Positions 1 through 12,733 of a stretch of 64,000 nt of DNA are shown here, piece after piece (within the stretch, counting starts at the first letter, position 1; every line of letters begins with the position of its first letter). Position numbers and translations under genes: made by a program. The notes beneath the pieces were generated by a model. It was not told the origin of the DNA. It ran no database searches and worked only from the letters and a program-made list of their open reading frames with translations. The stretch comes from Gordius sp. MW1. Lineage: Eukaryota; Nematomorpha; Gordioida; Gordea; Gordiidae. The stretch lies in contig OZ038530.1 of the NCBI GenBank assembly GCA_964036665.1, forward strand, positions 3,410,001-3,474,000. The letters are read 5' to 3'.

Positions 1-19
1 TCAAAAATTAAGCACTCAC

Positions 20-46
20 GTTGCGATACAACAAACTAATCGCAAC
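20..46. other. Dyad I: conserved 8-bp inverted repeat in the monomer
   Basis: GTTGCGAT, an 11-nt spacer and ATCGCAAC form a perfect 8-bp dyad of 27 bp. It recurs in most monomers and is among the least variable parts of the unit. A recurrent change (AACATACTAATC) alters the spacer only. Two minor subfamilies damage the left arm: CACGCGATAC (for example near 10330, 12390, 16163 and 18908) and GTTCCGATAC (near 22986, 28141 and 34679). It could be a protein-binding site, as the CENP-B box is in primate satellites, but it does not match that box, and no binding can be shown here. Confidence 0.7.
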
Positions 47-365
47 AATAAAACGTTGTCTTTTGTCAAAATGATAGTTCTCGCAGCTTAAAACCTCTTT
101 TCGGAAGTCAATCGAGGATAATAGGATTCTCAAATTGGCTTACTTTTATATATTTTTTTATGCTCTTTCACATAGAATCGAAAAAAATAAATATATTTAC
201 CTCAAAATTTTTCACATATTTTTCTTTGAATCGTAGTCATCCGATGACAGTTGTCGTTTTCAGACGTGGTTTCTATAATCCCAAATAAAAATTTATCAGA
301 ATCAGAAAACTTTTACTTTGAAATCATGATCGCATAGAGCAGTTTTCAAAAATTAAGCATTCACG
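21..365 (+). repeat. Representative satellite monomer (345 bp)
   Basis: A full monomer in the phase used here. In order it holds dyad I (GTTGCGAT/ATCGCAAC, beginning one base upstream at 20), the indel-prone stretch ending in CTTAAAACCTC, GATAATAGGATTCTCAAA, an A/T-tract stretch at about 150-230, dyad II at 236-248, GTTGTCGTTTTCAGACG, AAAAATTTATCAGAATC, the 8-bp palindrome ATCATGAT at 323-330, and AAAAATTAAGCA leading to the next monomer. It is strongly AT-rich. I found no convincing half-monomer subrepeat. The length is about two nucleosome repeats, which is common among satellites, but nothing in the sequence proves phasing. The phase (start point) is arbitrary. Confidence 0.9.
236..248. 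other. Dyad II, GTCATC-C-GATGAC form
   Basis: A 13-bp perfect inverted repeat with 6-bp arms around one central base. This GTC...GAC form occurs in a subset of left-array monomers (for example 236-248, near 577, 2315, 4367 and 33868), and I did not see it right of the Helitron. The alternative TTC...GAA form is at 918-930. Between the two forms the outermost pair changes from T-A to G-C, so complementarity is kept. Confidence 0.75.
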
Positions 366-917
366 TTGCGATACAACAAACTAATCGCAACAATAAAACG
401 TTGTCTTTAAAATGAGAGTTCTCGTAGCTTAAAACCTCTTTTCAGAAGTCAATCGAGGATAATAGGATTCTCAAATTGGCTTACTTTTATATATTTTTTC
501 ATGCTCTTTCACATAGAATCGAAAAAAATAAATATTTTTACCTCAAAATTTTTCACATATTTTTCTTTGAACCGTAGTCATCCGATGACAGTTGTCGTTT
601 TCAGACGTGGTTTCTATAATCCCAAATAAAAATTTATCAGAATCAGAAAACTTTTACTTTGAAATCATGATCGCATAGAGCAGTTTTCAAAAATTAAGCA
701 TTCACGTTGCGATACAACAAACTAATCGCAACAATAAAACGTTGTCTTTAAAATGATAGTTCTCGTAGCTTACAACCTCTTTTCAGAAGTCAATCGAGGA
801 TAATAGGATTCTCAAATTGGCTTACTTTTATATATTTTTTCATGCTCTTTCACATAGAATCGAAAAAAATAAATATTTTTACCTCAAAATTTTTCACATA
901 TTTTTCTTTGAACCGTA

Positions 918-930
918 TTCATCCGATGAA
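918..930. other. Dyad II, TTCATC-C-GATGAA form
   Basis: This is the majority version of the same dyad: 6-bp arms around a central C. Variants with a different central base keep both arms (TTCATCGGATGAA near 5392, TTCATCTGATGAA near 40271 and 44417). A few copies break one arm (TTCATTCG near 10547, TTCATCCAATG in several right-array copies). Confidence 0.75.
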
Positions 931-3900
931 AGTTGTCGTTTTCAGACGGGGTTTCTATGATCCCAAGTAAAAATTTATCAGAGTCTAAAAACTATTACTT
1001 TGAAATCATGATCGCATAGAGCAGTTTTCAAAAATTAAGCACTCACGTTGCGATACAACATACTAATCGCAACAATAAAACGTTTTCTTTTGTCAAAATG
1101 ATAGTTCTCGCAGCTTAAAACCTCTTTTCAGAAGTCAATCGAGGATAATAGGATTTTCAAATTGGCTTACTTTTATATATTTTTTCATGCTCTTTCACAT
1201 AGAATCGAAAAAAATAAATATTTTTACCTCAAAATTTTTCACATATTTTTCTTTGAACCGTATTCATCCGATGAAAGTTGTCGTTTTCAGAAGTGGTTTC
1301 TATGATCCCAAGTAAAAATTTATCAGAATCTAAAAACTATTACTTTGAAATCATGATAGCATAGAGCCATTTTCAAAAATTAAGCACTCACGTTGCGATA
1401 CAACAAACTAATCGCAACAATAAAACGTTGTGTTTTGTCAAAATGATAGTTCTCCTTCTCGCAGCTTAAAACCTCTCTTCGCAAGTAAATCGATGATAAT
1501 AGGATTCTTAAATTGGCTTACTTTTATATATTTTTTCATGCTCTTTCACATAGAATCGAAAAAAATAAATATTTTTACCTCAAAATTTTTCACATATTTT
1601 TCTTTGAACCGTAGTCATGGGATGACAATTGTCGTTTTCAGACGTGGTTTCTATAATCCCAAATAAAAATTTATCAGAATCAGAAAACTTTTACTTTGAA
1701 ATCATGATCGCATAGAGCAGTTTTCAAAAATTAAGCATTCACGTTGCGATACAACAAACTAATCGCAACAATAAAACGTTGTCTTTAAAATGATAGTTCT
1801 CGTAGCTTAAAACCTCTTTTCAGAAGTCAATCGAGGATAATAGGATTCTCAAATTGGCTTACTTTTATATATTTTTTCATGCTCTTTCACATAGAATCGA
1901 AAAAAATAAATATTTTTACCTCAAAATTTTTCACATAATTTTCTTTGAACCGTATTCAGCCGATGAAAGTTGTCGTTTTCAGACGTGGTTTCTATGATCC
2001 CAAGTAAAAATTTAGCAGAATCTAAAAACTATTACTTTGAAATCATGATCGCATAGAGCCATTTTCAAAAATTAAGCACTCACGTTGCGATACAACAAAC
2101 TAATCGCAACAATAAAACGTTGTCTTTTGTCAAAATGAGAGTTCTCGCAGCTTAAAACCTCTTTTCGGAAGTCAATCGAGGATAATAGGATTCTCAAATT
2201 GGCTTACTTTTATATATTTTTTCATGCTCTTTCACATAGAATCGAAAAAAATAAATGTTTTTACCTCAAAATTTTTCACATATTTTTCTTTGAACCGTAG
2301 TCATCCGATGACAGTTGTCGTTTTCAGACGTGGTTTCTATAATCCCAAATAAAAATTTATCAGAATCAGAAAACTTTTACTTTGAAATCATGATCGCATA
2401 GAGCAGTTTTCAAAAATTAAGCATTCACGTTGCGATACAACAAACTAATCGCAACAATAAAACGTTGTCTTTAAAATGATAGTTCTCGTAGCTTAAAACC
2501 TCTTTTCAGAAGTCAATTGAGGATAATAGGATTCTCAAATTGGCTTACTTTTATATATTTTTTCATGCCCTTTCACATAGAATCAAAAAAAATAAATATT
2601 TTTACCTCAAAATTTTTCACATATTTTTCTTTGAACCGTATTCATCCGATGAAAGTTGTCGTTTTCAGACGGGGTTTCTATGATCCCAAGTAAAAATTTA
2701 TCAGAGTCTAAAAACTATTACTTTGAAATCATGATCGCATAGAGCAGTTTTCAAAAATTAAGCACTCACGTTGCGATACAACATACTAATCGCAACAATA
2801 AAACGTTTTCTTTTGTCAAAATGATAGTTCTCGCAGCTTAAAACCTCTTTTCGGAAGTCAATCGAGGATAATAGGATTTTCAAATTGGCTTACTTTTATA
2901 TATTTTTTCATGCTCTTTCACATAGAATCGAAAAAAATAAATATTTTTACCTCAAAATTTTTCACATATTTTTCTTTGAACCGTAGTCATCCGATAACAG
3001 TTGTCGTTTTCAGACGTGGTTTCTATAATCCCAAATAAAAATTTATCAGAATCAGAAAACTTTTACTTTGAAATCATGATCGCATAGAGCAGTTTTCAAA
3101 AATTAAGCATTCACGTTGCGATACAACAAACTAATCGCAACAATAAAACGTTGTCTTTAAAATGATAGTTCTCGTAGCTTAAAACCTCTTTTCAGAAGTC
3201 AATCGAGGATAATAGGATTCTCAAATTGGCTTACTTTTATATATTTTTTCATGCTCTTTCACATAGAATCGAAAAAAATAAATATTTTTACCTCAAAATT
3301 TTTCACATATTTTTCTTTGAACCGTATTCATCCGATGAAAGTTGTCGTTTTCAGACGGGGTTTCTATGATCCCAAGTAAAAATTTATCAGAGTATAAAAA
3401 CTATTACTTTGAAATCATGATCGCATAGAGCAGTTTTCAAAAATTAAGCACTCACGTTGCGATACAACATACTAATCGCAACAATAAAACGTTTTCTTTT
3501 GTCAAAATGATAGTTCTCGCAGCTTAAAACCTTTTTTCAGAAGTCAATCGAGGATAATAGGATTTTCAAATTGGCTTACTTTTATATATTTTTTCATGCT
3601 CTTTCACATAGAATCGAAAAAAATAAATATTTTTACCTCAAAATTTTTCACATATTTTTCTTTGAACCGTATTCATCCGATGAAAGTTGTCGTTTTCAGA
3701 AGTGGTTTCTATGATCCCAAGTAAAAATTTATCAGAATCTAAAAACTATTACTTTGAAATCATGATAGCATAGAGCCATTTTCAAAAATTAAGCACTCAC
3801 GTTGCGATACAACAAACTAATCGCAACAATAAAACGTTGTGTTTTGTCAAAATGATAGTTCTCCTTCTCGCAGCTTAAAACCTCTCTTCGCAAGTAAATC

Positions 3901-4834
3901 GATGATAATAGGATTCTTAAATTGGCTTACTTTTATATATTTTTTCATGCTCTTTCACATAGAATCGAAAAAAATAAATATTTTTACCTCAAAATTTTTC
4001 ACATATTTTTCTTTGAACCGTAGTCATGGGATGACAATTGTCGTTTTCAGACGTGGTTTCTATAATCCCAAATAAAAATTTAACAGAATCAGAAAACTTT
4101 TACTTTGAAATCATGATCGCATAGAGCAGTTTTCAAAAATTAAGCATTCACGTTGCGATACAACAAACTAATCGCAACAATAAAACGTTGTCTTTAAAAT
4201 GATAGTTCTCGTAGCTTAAAACCTCTTTTCAGAAGTCAATCGAGGATAATAGGATTCTCAAATTGGCTTACTTTTATATATTTTTTCATGCTCTTTCACA
4301 TAGAATCGAAAAAAATAAATATTTTTACCTCAAAATTTTTCACATATTTTTCTTTGAACCGTAGTCATCCGATGACAGTTGTCGTTTTCAGACGTGGTTT
4401 CTATAATCCCAAATAAAAATTTATCAGAATCAGAAAACTTTTACTTTGAAATCATGATCGCATAGAGCAGTTTTCAAAAATTAAGCATTCACGTTGCGAT
4501 ACAACAAACTAATCGCAACAATAAAACGTTGTCTTTAAAATGATAGTTCTCGTAGCTTAAAACCTCTTTTCAGAAGTCAATCGAGGATAATAGGATTCTC
4601 AAATTGGCTTACTTTTATATATTTTTTCATGCTCTTTCACATAGAATCGAAAAAAATAAATAATTTTACCTCAAAATTTTTCACATATTTTTCTTTGAAC
4701 CGTATTCATCCGATGAAAGTTGTCGTTTTCAGACGTGGTTTCTATGATCCCAAGTAAAAATTTATCAGAATCTAAAAACTATTACTTTGAAATCATGATC
4801 GCATAGAGCCATTTTCAAAAATTAAGCACTCACG

Positions 4835-6206
4835 TTGCGATACAACAAACTAATCGCAACAATAAAACGTTGCCTTTTGTCAAAATGATAGTTCTCGCAG
4901 CTTAAAACCTCTTTTCGGAAGTCAATCGAGGATAATAGGATTCTCAAATTGGCTTACTTTTATATATTTTTTCATGCTCTTTCACATAGAATCGAAAAAA
5001 ATAAATATTTTTACCTCAAAATTTTTCACATATTTTTCTTTGAACCGTAGTCATCCGATGACAGTTGTCGTTTTCAGACGTGGTTTCTATAATCCCAAAT
5101 AAAAATTTATCAGAATCAGAAAACTTTTACTTTGAAATCATGATCGCATAGAGCAGTTTTCAAAAATTAAGCATTCACGTTGCGATACAACAAACTAATC
5201 GCAACAATAAAACGTTGTCTTTAAAATGATAGTTCTCGTAGCTTAAAACCTCTTTTCAGAAGTCAATTGAGGATAATAGGATTCTCAAATTGGCTTACTT
5301 TTATATATTTTTTCATGCTCTTTCACATAGAATCGAAAAAAATAAATATTTTTACCTCAAAATTTTTCACATATTTTTCTTTGAACCGTATTCATCGGAT
5401 GAAAGTTGTCGTTTTCAGACGTGGTTTCTATGATCCCAAGTAAAAATTTATCAGAGTCTAAAAACTATTACTTTGAAATCATGATCGCATAGAGCAGTTT
5501 TCAAAAATTAAGCACTCACGTTGCGATACAACATACTAATCGCAACAATAATACGTTTTCTTTTGTCAAAATGATAGTTCTCGCAGCTTAAAACCTCTTT
5601 TCGGAAGTCAATCGAGGATAATAGGATTTTCAAATTGGCTTACTTTTATATATTTTTTCATGCTCTTTCACATAGAATCGAAAAAAATAAATATTTTTAC
5701 CTCAAAATTTTTCACATATTTTTCTTTGAACCGTAGTCATCCGATGACAGTTGTCGTTTTCAGACGTGGTTTCTATAATCCCAAATAAAAATTTATCAGA
5801 ATCAGAAAACTTTTACTTTGAAATCATGATCGCATAGAGCAGTTTTTAAAAATTAAGCATTCACGTTGCGATACAACAAACTAATCGCAACAATAAAACG
5901 TTGTCTTTAAAATGATAGTTCTCGTAGCTTAAAACCTCTTTTCAGAAGTCAATCGAGGATAATAGGATTCTCAAATTGGCTTACTTTTATATATTTTTTC
6001 ATGCTCTTTCACATAGAATCGAAAAAAATAAATATTTTTACCTCAAAATTTTTCACATATTTTTCTTTGAACCGTATTCATCCGATGAAAGTTGTCGTTT
6101 TCAGACGTGGTTTCTATGATCCCAAGTAAAAATTTATCAGAATCTAAAAATTATTACTTTGAAATCATGATCGCATAGAGCCATTTTCAAAAATTAAGCA
6201 CTCACG
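4835..6206 (+). repeat. Tetramer higher-order unit, about 1372 bp, copy 1
   Basis: Four monomers in the order full-length (CTTTTGTC), 4-bp-deleted (CTTTAAAATG), CATACTAATC type, 4-bp-deleted, with anchors at 4835, 5180, 5521 and 5866. The same order follows at once in the next unit and occurs partly at 2085-3456. The first 8.6 kb is a mosaic of this tetramer and an inserted CATACTAATC plus CTTCTC pair; that pair and its neighbours recur at exactly 2409 bp (1048/3457, 1393/3802, 1744/4153). Confidence 0.75.
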
Positions 6207-7576
6207 TTGCGATACAACAAACTAATCGCAACAATAAAACGTTGTCTTTTGTCAAAATGATAGTTCTCGCAGCTTAAAACCTGTTTTCGGAAGTCAATCG
6301 AGGATAATAGGATTCTCAAATTGGCTTACTTTTATATATTTTTTCATGCTCTTTCACATAGAATCGAAAAAAATAAATATTTTTACCTCAAACTTTTCAC
6401 ATATTTTTCTTTGAACCTAGTCCTACGATGACAGTTGTCGTTTTCAGACGTGGTTTCTATAATCCCAAATAAAAATTTATCAGAATCAGAAAACTTTTAC
6501 TTTGAAATCATGATCGCATAGAGCAGTTTTCAAAAATAAAGCATTCACGTTGCGATACAACAAACTAATCGCAACAATAAAACGTTGTCTTTAAAATGAT
6601 AGTTCTCGTAGCTTAAAACCTCTTTTCAGAAGTCAATTGAGGATAATAGGATTCTCAAATTGGCTTACTTTTATATATTTTTTCATGCTCTTTCACATAG
6701 AATCGAAAAAAATAAATATTTTTACCTCAAAATTTTTCACATATTTTTCTTTGAACCGTATTCATCCGATGAAAGTTGTCGTTTTCAGACGTGGTTTCTA
6801 TGATCCCAAGTAAAAATTTATCAGAGTCTAAAAACTATTACTTTGAAATCATGATCGCATAGAGCAATTTTCAAAAATTAAGCACTCACGTTGCGATACA
6901 ACATACTAATCGCAACAATAAAACGTTTTCTTTTGTCAAAATGATAGTTCTCGCAGCTTAAAACCTCTTTTCGGAAGTCAATCGAGGATAATAGGATTTT
7001 CAAATTGGCTTACTTTTATATATTTTTTCATGCTCTTTCACATAGAATCGAAATAAATAAATATTTTTACCTCAAAATTTTTCACATATTTTTCTTTGAA
7101 CCGTAGTCATCCGATGACAGTTGTCGTTTTCAGACGTGGTTTCTATAATCCCAAATAAAAATTTATCAGAATCAGAAAACTTTTACTTTGAAATAATGAT
7201 CGCATAGAGCAGTTTTCAAAAATTAAGCATTCACGTTGCGATACAACAAACTAATCGCAACAATAAAACGTTGTCTTTAAAATGATAGTTCTCGTAGCTT
7301 AAACCCTCTTTTCAGAAGTCAATCGAGGATAATAGGATTCTCAAATTGGCTTACTTTTATATATTTTTTCATGCTCTTTCACATAGAATCGAAAAAAATA
7401 AATATTTTTACCTCAAAATTTTTCACATATTTTTCTTTGAACCGTATTCATCCGATGAAAGTTGTCGTTTTCAGAAGTGGTTTCTATGATCCCAAGTAAA
7501 AATTTATCAGAATCTAAAAACTATTACTTTGAAATCATGATCGCATAGAGCCATTTTCAAAAATTAAGCACTCACG
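6207..7576 (+). repeat. Tetramer higher-order unit, about 1370 bp, copy 2
   Basis: Second consecutive copy of the four-monomer order, with anchors at 6207, 6550, 6891 and 7236. The first monomer has private small deletions (CTCAAACTTTTCAC and GTCCTACGATGAC near 6390-6430). A similar monomer recurs near 13945-13990, so the same unit has been copied elsewhere in the array. Confidence 0.7.
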
Positions 7577-8611
7577 TTGCGATACAACAAACTAATCGCA
7601 ACAATAAAACGTTGTCTTTTGTCAAAATGATAGTTCTCCTTCTCGCAGCTTAAAACCTCTTTTCGCAAGTAAATCGATGATAATAGGATTCTTAAATTGG
7701 CTTACTTTTATATATTTTTTCATGCTCTTTCACATAGAATCGAAAAAAATAAATATTTTTACCTCAAAATTTTTCACATATTTTTCTTTGAACCGTATTC
7801 ATCCGATGAAAGTTGTCGTTTTCAGACGTGGTTTCCACGATAAAAAGTAAAAATTTATCAGAATCAGAAAACTATTACTTTGAAATCATGATCGCATAGT
7901 GCATTTTTGAAAAATTAAGCACTCACGTTGCGATACAACAAACTAATCGCAACAATAAAACGTTGTCTTGTCAAAATGATAGTTCTCGCAGCTTAAAACC
8001 TCTTTTCGGAAGTCAATCGAGGATAATAGGATTCTCAAATTGGCATACTTTTATATATTTTTTTATGCTCTTTCACATAGAATCGAAAAAAATAAATATT
8101 TTTACCTCAAAATTTTTCACATATTTTTCTTTGAACCGTATTCATCCGATGAAAGTTGTCGTTTTCAGACGTGGTTTCCATGATAAAAAGTAAAAATTTA
8201 TCAGAATCAGAAAACTATTACTTTGAAATCATGATCGCATAGTGCATTTTTGAAAAATTAAGCACTCACGTTGCGATACAACAAACTAATCGCAACAATA
8301 AAACGTTGTCTTTAAAATGATAGTTCTCGTAGCTTAAAACCTCTTTTCAGAAGTCAATTGAGGATAATAGGATTCTCAAATTGGCTTACTTTTATATATT
8401 TTTTCATGCTCTTTCACATAGAATCGAAAAAAATAAATATTTTTACCTCAAAATTTTTCACATATTTTTCTTTGAACCGTATTCATCCGATGAAAGTTGT
8501 CGTTTTCAGACGTGGTTTCTATGATCCCAAGTAAAAATTTATCAGAGTCTAAAAACTATTACTTTGAAATCATGATCGCATAGAGCAATTTTCAAAAATT
8601 AAGCACTCACG

Positions 8612-10672
8612 TTGCGATACAACATACTAATCGCAACAATAAAACGTTTTCTTTTGTCAAAATGATAGTTCTCGCAGCTTAAAACCTCTTTTCGGAAGTC
8701 AATCGAGGATAATAGGATTTTCAAATTGGCTTACTTTTATATATTTTTTCATGCTCTTTCACATAGAATCGAAAAAAATAAATATTTTTACCTCAAAATT
8801 TTTCACATATTTTTCTTTGAACCGTAGTCATCCGATGACAGTTGTCGTTTTCAGACGTGGTTTCTATAATCCCAAATAAAAATTTATCAGAATCAGAAAA
8901 CTTTTACTTTGAAATCATGATCGCATAGAGCAGTTTTCAAAAATTAAGCATTCACGTTGCGATACAACAAACTAATCGCAACAATAAAACGTTGTCTTTA
9001 AAATGATAGTTCTCGTAACCTTAACCCTCTTTTCAGAAGTCAATCGAGGATAATAGGATTCTCAAATTGGCTTACTTTTATATATTTTTTCATGCTCTTT
9101 CACATAGAATCGAAAAAAATAAATATTTTTACCTCAAAATTTTTCACATATTTTTCTTTGAACCGTATTCATCCGATGAAAGTTGTCGTTTTCAGAAGTG
9201 GTTTCTATGATCCCAAGTAAAAATTTATCAGAATCTAAAAACTATTACTTTGAAATCATGATCGCATAGAGCCATTTTCAAAAATTAAGCACTCACGTTG
9301 CGATACAACAAACTAATCGCAACAATAAAACGTTGTCTTTTGTCAAAATGATAGTTCTCCTTCTCGCAGCTTAAAACCTCTTTTCGCAAGTAAATCGATG
9401 ATAATAGGATTCTTAAATTGGCTTACTTTTATATATTTTTTCATGCTCTTTCACATAGAATCAAAAAAAATAAATATTTTTACCTCAAAATTTTTCACAT
9501 ATTTTTCTTTGAACCGTATTCATCCGATGAAAGTTGTCGTTTTCAGACGTGGTTTCTATGATCCCAAGTAAAAATTTATCAGAATCAGAAAACTATTACT
9601 TTGAAATCATGATCGCATAGTGCATTTTTGAAAAATTAAGCACTCACGTTGCGATACAACAAACTAATCGCAACAATAAAACGTTGTCTTGTCAAAATGA
9701 TAGTTCTCGCAGCTTAAAACCTCTTTCGGAAGTCAATCGAGGATAATAGGATTCTCAAATTGGCATACTTTTATATATTTTTTTATGCTCTTTCACATAG
9801 AATCGAAAAAAATAAATATTTTTACCTCAAAATTTTTCACATATTTTTCTTTGAACCGTATTCATCCGATGAAAGTTGTCGTTTTCAGATGTGGTTTCCA
9901 TGATAAAAAGTAAAAATTTATCAGAATCAGAAAACTATTACTTTGAAATCATGATCGCATAGTGCATTTTTGAAAAATTAAGCACTCACGTTGCGATACA
10001 ACAAACTAATCGCAACAATAAAACGTTGTCTTTTGTCAAAATGATAGTTCTCGCAGCTTAAAACCTCTTTTCGTCAATCGAGGATAATAGGATTCTCAAA
10101 TTGGCTTACTTTTATATATTTTTTTATGCTCTTTCACATAGAATCGAAAAAAATAAATATTTTTACCTCAAAATTTTTCACATATTTTTCTTTGAACCGT
10201 ATTCATCCGATGAAAGTTGTCGTTTTCAAACGTGGATTCTATGATCCCAAGTAAAAATTTATCAGAATCTAAAAACTATTACTTTGAAATCATGATCGCA
10301 TAGAGCCATTTTCAAAAATTAAGCACTCACGCGATACAAAAACTAATCGCAACAATAAAACGTTTTCTTTTGTCAAAATGATAGTTCTCGCAGCTTAAAA
10401 CCTCTTTTCAGAAGTCAATCGAGGATAATAGGATTCTCAAATTGGCTTACTTTTATATATTTTTTCATGCTCTTTCACATAGAATCGAAAAAAATAAATA
10501 TTTTTACCTCAAAATTTTTCACATATTTTTCTTTGAACCGTATTCATTCGATGAAAGTTGTCGTTTTCAGACGTGGTTTCTATGATCCCAAGTAAAAATT
10601 TATCAGAGTCTAAAAACTATTACTTTCAAAACATGATCGCATAGAGCAGTTTTCAAAAATTAAGCACTCACG
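8612..10672 (+). repeat. Hexamer higher-order repeat, 2061 bp, copy 1
   Basis: Six monomers with anchors at 8612, 8957, 9298, 9649, 9991 and about 10332. Rare markers fix the copy: CTCGTAACCTTAACCC near 9012, CCTCTTTCGG near 9720, GTTTTCAAACGTGGATTC near 10222 and TACTTTCAAAACATG near 10621. Each recurs exactly 2061 bp later. Confidence 0.9.
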
Positions 10673-12733
10673 TTGCGATACAACATACTAATCGCAACAA
10701 TAAAACGTTTTCTTTTGTCAAAATGATAGTTCTCGCAGCTTAAAACCTCTTTTCGGAAGTCAATCGAGGATAATAGGATTTTCAAATTGGCTTACTTTTA
10801 TATATTTTTTCATGCTCTTTCACATAGAATCGAAAAAAATAAATATTTTTACCTCAAAATTTTTCACATATTTTTCTTTGAACCGTAGTCATCCGATGAC
10901 AGTTGTCGTTTTCAGACGTGGTTTCTATAATCCCAAATAAAAATTTATCAGAATCAGAAAACTTTTACTTTGAAATCATGATCGCATAGAGCAGTTTTCA
11001 AAAATTAAGCATTCACGTTGCGATACAACAAACTAATCGCAACAATAAAACGTTGTCTTTAAAATGATAGTTCTCGTAACCTTAACCCTCTTTTCAGAAG
11101 TCAATCGAGGATAATAGGATTCTCAAATTGGCTTACTTTTATATATTTTTTCATGCTCTTTCACATAGAATCGAAAAAAATAAATATTTTTACCTCAAAA
11201 TTTTTCACATATTTTTCTTTGAACCGTATTCATCCGATGAAAGTTGTCGTTTTCAGAAGTGGTTTCTATGATCCCAAGTAAAAATTTATCAGAATCTAAA
11301 AACTATTACTTTGAAATCATGATCGCATAGAGCCATTTTCAAAAATTAAGCACTCACGTTGCGATACAACAAACTAATCGCAACAATAAAACGTTGTCTT
11401 TTGTCAAAATGATAGTTCTCCTTCTCGCAGCTTAAAACCTCTTTTCGCAAGTAAATCGATGATAATAGGATTCTTAAATTGGCTTACTTTTATATATTTT
11501 TTCATGCTCTTTCACATAGAATCAAAAAAAATAAATATTTTTACCTCAAAATTTTTCACATATTTTTCTTTGAACCGTATTCATCCGATGAAAGTTGTCG
11601 TTTTCAGACGTGGTTTCTATGATCCCAAGTAAAAATTTATCAGAATCAGAAAACTATTACTTTGAAATCATGATCGCATAGTGCATTTTTGAAAAATTAA
11701 GCACTCACGTTGCGATACAACAAACTAATCGCAACAATAAAACGTTGTCTTGTCAAAATGATAGTTCTCGCAGCTTAAAACCTCTTTCGGAAGTCAATCG
11801 AGGATAATAGGATTCTCAAATTGGCATACTTTTATATATTTTTTTATGCTCTTTCACATAGAATCGAAAAAAATAAATATTTTTACCTCAAAATTTTTCA
11901 CATATTTTTCTTTGAACCGTATTCATCCGATGAAAGTTGTCGTTTTCAGATGTGGTTTCCATGATAAAAAGTAAAAATTTATCAGAATCAGAAAACTATT
12001 ACTTTGAAATCATGATCGCATAGTGCATTTTTGAAAAATTAAGCACTCACGTTGCGATACAACAAACTAATCGCAACAATAAAACGTTGTCTTTTGTCAA
12101 AATGATAGTTCTCGCAGCTTAAAACCTCTTTTCGTCAATCGAGGATAATAGGATTCTCAAATTGGCTTACTTTTATATATTTTTTTATGCTCTTTCACAT
12201 AGAATCGAAAAAAATAAATATTTTTACCTCAAAATTTTTCACATATTTTTCTTTGAACCGTATTCATCCGATGAAAGTTGTCGTTTTCAAACGTGGATTC
12301 TATGATCCCAAGTAAAAATTTATCAGAATCTAAAAACTATTACTTTGAAATCATGATCGCATAGAGCCATTTTCAAAAATTAAGCACTCACGCGATACAA
12401 AAACTAATCGCAACAATAAAACGTTTTCTTTTGTCAAAATGATAGTTCTCGCAGCTTAAAACCTCTTTTCAGAAGTCAATCGAGGATAATAGGATTCTCA
12501 AATTGGCTTACTTTTATATATTTTTTCATGCTCTTTCACATAGAATCGAAAAAAATAAATATTTTTACCTCAAAATTTTTCACATATTTTTCTTTGAACC
12601 GTATTCATTCGATGAAAGTTGTCGTTTTCAGACGTGGTTTCTATGATCCCAAGTAAAAATTTATCAGAGTCTAAAAACTATTACTTTCAAAACATGATCG
12701 CATAGAGCAGTTTTCAAAAATTAAGCACTCACG
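10673..12733 (+). repeat. Hexamer higher-order repeat, 2061 bp, copy 2
   Basis: Near-identical second copy of the preceding hexamer, directly adjacent. All rare markers are present at +2061 bp (near 11073, 11781, 12283 and 12682). Similarity continues about 200 bp into the next monomer and then breaks at dyad II (GTATTC near 12949 against GTAGTC near 10888), which places the end of the duplicated block near 12.9 kb. Confidence 0.9.

Noticed and set aside
20-46. Match to the primate CENP-B box
   Set aside because: The dyad has neither the core bases nor the layout of that box; only a functional analogy is possible.
1430-4075. Identical 78-codon open frames at 1430-1666 and 3839-4075, and about a dozen 62-76-codon relatives along the array, as a repeated gene family
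   Set aside because: They lie at one fixed place in the satellite monomer, share the monomer's period, and appear only when a particular indel removes a stop. Their repetition reflects the satellite, and the composition is what AT-rich DNA encodes. No protein family is recognisable.
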